DNA of 7,261 nucleotides from a bacterium (GTDB taxonomy: Bacteria > Patescibacteriota > Minisyncoccia > Minisyncoccales > PWPS01), in the NCBI GenBank assembly GCA_018400895.1, contig JAGYLR010000029.1, positions 1 through 7,261 on the forward strand, written 5' to 3'. A program made the translations under genes and the position numbers. This document shows, piece after piece, positions 3,985 to 7,261 of the stretch (its first letter is position 1; each line of letters opens with the position of its first letter). The notes beneath the pieces were generated by a model, which worked only from the letters and a program-made list of their open reading frames with translations, was not told the DNA's origin and did no database searches.

Positions 3985-6447
3985 CTAAATACATATTATT
4001 GAAGCTAATTTGTCTCCTTTATCAAGACGCATAATCATCACTCCTTGAGTTATGCGTGATTGTTTAGGAATACGATCAAGTTTCATTCTTATAACCTTTC
4101 CAAGACGAGATATGGCAATAAGATCTTCACTTTCCACTATTACTTTAACTGATATAACTTCTCCTATCTTTTCTGGATTTTTTATTGTTTTTACCCCTAT
4201 GCCACCCCGTTTTTGTGAACGATATATACTTATTCCTACTCTCTTCCCATATCCATTTTCAGTAATAAGAAGTAAGCTTCCTTTTTCAGCAATTTCTTTG
4301 CTTATTATAGACATATCAGCTATCTGATCATCTTTTCTAATTGAAATTCCCTTTACTCCACTAGCTTGTCTTCCCATAGCACGAACATCTTTTTCATTAA
4401 ATCTTATTACTTGTCCTTTCTTTGTGGAAATAAATATTTCATCGTTTCCAGTAGTTTTTCTTACTCTACAAAGCTCATCGCCTTTACGAAGAGTTATTGC
4501 AATAAGACCTGATCTTCTTATATTGTCAAAATCTTTAAGTGGTGTCTTTTTTATAAGTCCCTTTCTAGTAATCATCACTAGATTTTTAACAGATTCTCCC
4601 TCTTCTTTTCTTTTCAATGGAATAACTGTTAACACTTTTTCATTTGAAGATATCTCAAGAAAGTTCATAAGTCCTCTTCCTCTACTTGCCCTTGCTCCTT
4701 CTGGTACAAGATAAACAGGGACACGAAATACTTTTCCACTATCAGTAAAAAATAATAAATAATCATGAGTCATTGCTTCTATAAAATGTTCAACAACATC
4801 TTCTTGACCAGTTTTCATTCCAAGTAATCCTTTTCCCCCTCTCTTTTGTTCTTTGTAAATAGAAGGATTAATTCTCTTTATATACCCACCCTGAGTTATT
4901 GTAACTATTGTTTCCTCTTGGGGAATTAAATCTCTCTCATTTATTTTACCTAGTGCTTGATTAAATACTTTTGTTCTTCTCTTGTCTCCAAACATTTCTT
5001 TTACCTCTAACAATTCTTTCTTTATGACATCATCCATTTTCTTTTTACTCTTCAATATTGCTGTAAACTTTTTAATTAATGCTAGTTTTTCTTTTAACTC
5101 ATTTTCTATTTCTTCTCTTTCCATTCTTGCTAGGCGATGCAGCTTCATATCTAATATCGCATCCGTTTGAACCTCTGAAAATTCAAACTTTTTAATAAGA
5201 TTTATCTTTGCATTGTCGCGACTTTCTGATTTTTTTATTGTTTTTATAATTTCATCTATATGAGAAAGTGCTTTCTCTAACCCCTCTAGGATATGAGCTC
5301 TTTGTTTTGCTCTTTCAAGCTCAAAACGTATTCTTCTAACAACAACATCTCTCCTGTGCTCTATATAATTAGTCAGTATTTCAACCAAACTCATCACTCT
5401 TGGTTGAATTCCATCAACAAGAGCAAGCATGTTAAGATGAAAAGTTTCTTGAAGAGGAGTAAAGTTATATAGACGATTAAGTATCTTTTTAGGGAAAGCT
5501 CCCTGTTTTAAATCAAGAACTACTCTTAATCCATCTCTATCTGACTCGTCTCTTATATCTTTTACCCCATCTAATTTTTTCTTCTGAACCATCTTGGCAA
5601 ATTCTTCTACCATCTTTGCTTTACGAACTCCATAAGGAATCTCAGTTATTACTATCTGATCCCTATTTTTATTTTCTATTATCTCTGCTTTTCCACGAAC
5701 TATCATAGACCCCTTTCCTTTAGAATACGCTGTAATTATCTCTTCTTTATTATAAATTTCTCCACCAGTAGGAAAGTCAGGACCTTTTACAAATTTCATC
5801 AAATCTTCTGTGTCAGATTTTGGATTATCTATTAAGTAAATACAAGCATCAACAACCTCATTTAAATTGTGAGGAGGAATACTGGTTGCCATCCCTACTG
5901 CTATTCCTAGAGATCCGTTTAAAAGAAGTTGAGGTACAGGAGCAGGTAAAACTACTGGCTCTTTTCTAGTACCATCGTAATTGCTGGTGTAATTAACAGT
6001 ATCTTTATTTATATCTTTAAGCATATACTCTCCAATTTTGGAAAGCCTTGTCTCAGAGTACCTCATTGCAGAAGGAGGATCTCCATCTATAGAACCAAAA
6101 TTACCTTGTCCTTTAATAAGAGGATAACGCATAGAAAAATCCTGCGCCATTCTCACTATAGAGCCATATACAGCCATATCTCCATGAGGATGATATCTTG
6201 CCAGAGTGGTTCCAACAACACTAGCAGATTTTTTAAATCTTGCACTGTGAGTAAGGCCATCTTCTCTCATTGAATAAAGTATTCTTCTGTGAACAGGTTT
6301 TAATCCATCACGAACATCAGGAAGAGCTCTACCAACAATAACTGACATAGCGTAATCTATATAAGAATTACGCATCTCCTCTGTTATGTTACGTGGTCTT
6401 ACATACCCTATACTATAATTTGTTGTTTCTTTTTTAGTTTTCTTCAT
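3985..6447 (-). CDS. gyrA: DNA gyrase subunit A
   Basis: GyrA cuts and rejoins DNA and wraps it so that the A2B2 gyrase can introduce negative supercoils using ATP hydrolysed by GyrB, which is not in this window. From ATG 6447 it has 820 residues (E. coli has 875). In order: the winged-helix breakage-reunion domain with RALPDVRDGLKPVHRRIL (40-57), YHPHG (85-89), QGNFGSIDGD (114-123) and the catalytic tyrosine in AMRYSETR (Tyr130); the tower and coiled-coil region (about 360-490); and a six-bladed C-terminal pinwheel from about 505. The GyrA box QKRGGKG at 534-540 marks it as gyrase rather than topoisomerase IV. The quinolone-pocket positions read GDMAVYG, so E. coli Ser83 and Asp87 correspond to Met91 and Gly95. 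The acidic tail of the E. coli protein is absent. A TTG at 6453 could add two residues. Either start lies inside the end of the preceding gene. Confidence 0.98.
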   Translation of the reverse strand: MKKTKKETTNYSIGYVRPRNITEEMRNSYIDYAMSVIVGRALPDVRDGLKPVHRRILYSMREDGLTHSARFKKSASVVGTTLARYHPHGDMAVYGSIVRMAQDFSMRYPLIKGQGNFGSIDGDPPSAMRYSETRLSKIGEYMLKDINKDTVNYTSNYDGTRKEPVVLPAPVPQLLLNGSLGIAVGMATSIPPHNLNEVVDACIYLIDNPKSDTEDLMKFVKGPDFPTGGEIYNKEEIITAYSKGKGSMIVRGKAEIIENKNRDQIVITEIPYGVRKAKMVEEFAKMVQKKKLDGVKDIRDESDRDGLRVVLDLKQGAFPKKILNRLYNFTPLQETFHLNMLALVDGIQPRVMSLVEILTNYIEHRRDVVVRRIRFELERAKQRAHILEGLEKALSHIDEIIKTIKKSESRDNAKINLIKKFEFSEVQTDAILDMKLHRLARMEREEIENELKEKLALIKKFTAILKSKKKMDDVIKKELLEVKEMFGDKRRTKVFNQALGKINERDLIPQEETIVTITQGGYIKRINPSIYKEQKRGGKGLLGMKTGQEDVVEHFIEAMTHDYLLFFTDSGKVFRVPVYLVPEGARASRGRGLMNFLEISSNEKVLTVIPLKRKEEGESVKNLVMITRKGLIKKTPLKDFDNIRRSGLIAITLRKGDELCRVRKTTGNDEIFISTKKGQVIRFNEKDVRAMGRQASGVKGISIRKDDQIADMSIISKEIAEKGSLLLITENGYGKRVGISIYRSQKRGGIGVKTIKNPEKIGEVISVKVIVESEDLIAISRLGKVIRMKLDRIPKQSRITQGVMIMRLDKGDKLASIICI

Positions 6448-6715
6448 TTTCAAATTCTTCTGCTTCTTCTATTATTTTTATTAAATCTTCTAGCGACTGT
6501 TCAACACCATCAAACTCATTTCTTACGCTCTCTGTTCCAGAGCGGAAACCCTCTCCCATTCCAATAACAGGAGAAGATGAAAAATCCACTTTATTTATTT
6601 CTTTTGTTATAAAATTAAATTGCATTAAGCCAAAAGCAACCGACACTGTTACCACAGTAGCCCAAAAAATTATTTTTCTTGTTTTAAGTGGTAATTTTTT
6701 TAACTTATCTATCAT
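6434..6715 (-). CDS. Small single-pass membrane protein of unknown function
   Basis: I do not recognise a named family for this 93-residue protein. It has a basic N-terminus (MIDKLKKLPLKTRK), one membrane helix (about residues 14-33) and then a polar part ending in a strongly acidic, probably helical or coiled-coil tail (EQSLEDLIKIIEEAEEFENEEN, 72-93). The positive-inside rule suggests the short N-terminus is cytoplasmic and the C-terminal 60 residues are outside. Its ATG overlaps the stop of the MBL-fold gene (ATGA) and its 3' end overlaps gyrA by 14 bases (20 if gyrA starts at TTG), so expression is tied to both. I have the impression that small proteins of this kind sit before gyrA in other Parcubacteria, but I could not check this. 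It could be a real membrane anchor or accessory factor; nothing here shows what it binds. Confidence 0.75.
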   Translation of the reverse strand: MIDKLKKLPLKTRKIIFWATVVTVSVAFGLMQFNFITKEINKVDFSSSPVIGMGEGFRSGTESVRNEFDGVEQSLEDLIKIIEEAEEFENEEN

Positions 6716-7261
6716 TGAGATTTCTTTGATTGAGATGATAGAGGAACAACCTTCATGTCATCAGAAGGCAAATCTTTTACTTGCAGTGATAATTTTTCTT
6801 GTTGTTCGGCCCCTTTTTCTCCTATTGCCTTTAAAAACGATCCCAATTCATCATAATTAGATTTAAGGCCTGGTATCTTATACTGCATGGGGATTACAAT
6901 TCTAGGCTCTATCTGGGAAACAACTTTGGCAGCACCTTTTGCATCTATTACGTCATCTCCCCCAACAGGAACAAAAAGAATATCAATATCGCCAATCTCT
7001 TTTAATTGTTTACTGCTTAATTCCTTTTCTCCAAAATTTCCTAAGTGACATATATTTATATCTTCTGCAGAAATTGTATACACAGTATTATTTCCTCTGT
7101 CTTTACCATTATTTTCATCATGAAATGATTCCACTCCTCTTATAAATATATTTTTTACTTCATATTCACCTGGACTATCTATTATAAAAGGAATCTTTTT
7201 GCTAGAATCAGACACATTTTCTTCATAAATATGTGTTTTAAGTAAAATATCCATTTCTGTT
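6712..7261 (-). CDS. MBL-fold (UlaG-like) protein, 5' end outside window, apparent loss of metal ligands
   Basis: The frame is open to the right edge, so the gene almost certainly starts outside; the ATG at 7254 aligns with an internal position of the fold. Numbering from it, the fragment has 180 residues. Recognisable UlaG-like/UPF0173-like elements are FIIDSPGEYEV (23-33), IRG-x-x-SFH (38-45), RGNNTVY (53-59), INICHLGN (66-73), DILFVPVGG (91-99), IDAKGAAKVV (103-112) and RIVIPMQY (118-125). In active relatives these carry the zinc ligands HxHxDH, the Asp of HLGD and the His of PMHY. Here the corresponding sites read THIYEEN, HLGN and PMQY, so most ligands are missing; the His of SFH (45) is kept. 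The protein is therefore probably a non-catalytic member, with a role I cannot infer. The stop overlaps the next ATG. Confidence 0.85.
   Translation of the reverse strand, partial: TEMDILLKTHIYEENVSDSSKKIPFIIDSPGEYEVKNIFIRGVESFHDENNGKDRGNNTVYTISAEDINICHLGNFGEKELSSKQLKEIGDIDILFVPVGGDDVIDAKGAAKVVSQIEPRIVIPMQYKIPGLKSNYDELGSFLKAIGEKGAEQQEKLSLQVKDLPSDDMKVVPLSSQSKKSQ

Noticed and set aside
4052..5170. Several plus-strand open frames opposite gyrA.
   Set aside because: All are antisense shadows of the long, fully conserved gyrA frame; their Ser/Ile/Phe-rich content mirrors the complementary codons.
6939..7145. Plus-strand open frame opposite the MBL-like gene.
   Set aside because: It is antisense to a conserved frame and has no start signal or recognisable composition.
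1..7261. UGA recoded to glycine or tryptophan, as in some Patescibacteria lineages (Gracilibacteria, Absconditabacteria).
   Set aside because: No conserved gene here contains an in-frame TGA; glycine uses GGN, and TGA serves as the stop of valS and the MBL-like gene exactly at gene junctions.

Overview
The window looks like a piece of an AT-rich genome (roughly one third G+C by eye) from a Candidate Phyla Radiation (Patescibacteria) bacterium, probably of the Parcubacteria/Paceibacteria type. The reasons are the combination of small, tightly packed, overlapping genes, pilin-like proteins of the T4SS_pilin family, a UlaG-like MBL-fold protein and a small membrane protein directly upstream of gyrA, weak or absent Shine-Dalgarno sequences at most starts, and a tRNA gene without an encoded CCA. 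The standard bacterial code fits: all genes run open with TAA, TAG and TGA as stops, tryptophan is read from TGG, and no UGA recoding is needed. The lineage is inferred from family resemblance and was not computed.

Layout. The plus strand carries the 3' part of valS (1-906), prsW (903-1634, overlapping valS by the ATGA junction) and an Hsp20-family chaperone gene with a highly charged N-terminus (1661-2161). Everything else is on the minus strand and runs towards these genes. In transcription order: an MBL-fold protein cut by the right window edge (7261-6712), a 93-residue single-pass membrane protein, gyrA, a class I SAM-dependent methyltransferase, and three consecutive small secreted or membrane proteins of the VirB2/TrbC-like T4SS pilin family. 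Most junctions overlap or are separated by 1-4 bases, so this reads as one operon. It ends at a well-formed intrinsic terminator (2301-2269). A tRNA-Leu(UAG) gene follows, and its best promoter candidate is interleaved with that terminator. The tRNA 3' end lies 5 bases from the hsp20 stop codon on the opposite strand.

Function. The window mixes core information processing (ValRS, gyrase A, tRNA-Leu) with envelope and stress functions (PrsW protease, Hsp20, pilin-like proteins). The most notable points are: a tandem set of three diverged pilin paralogues, with their own internal promoter candidate and a single strong ribosome binding site; an MBL-fold protein that appears to have lost most metal ligands; a gyrase A whose two quinolone-anchoring positions are both substituted; and a valyl-tRNA synthetase that stops soon after its anticodon-binding helices. 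No CRISPR array, insertion sequence, integrase or phage gene is visible. No stretch longer than 300 bases lacks a gene.
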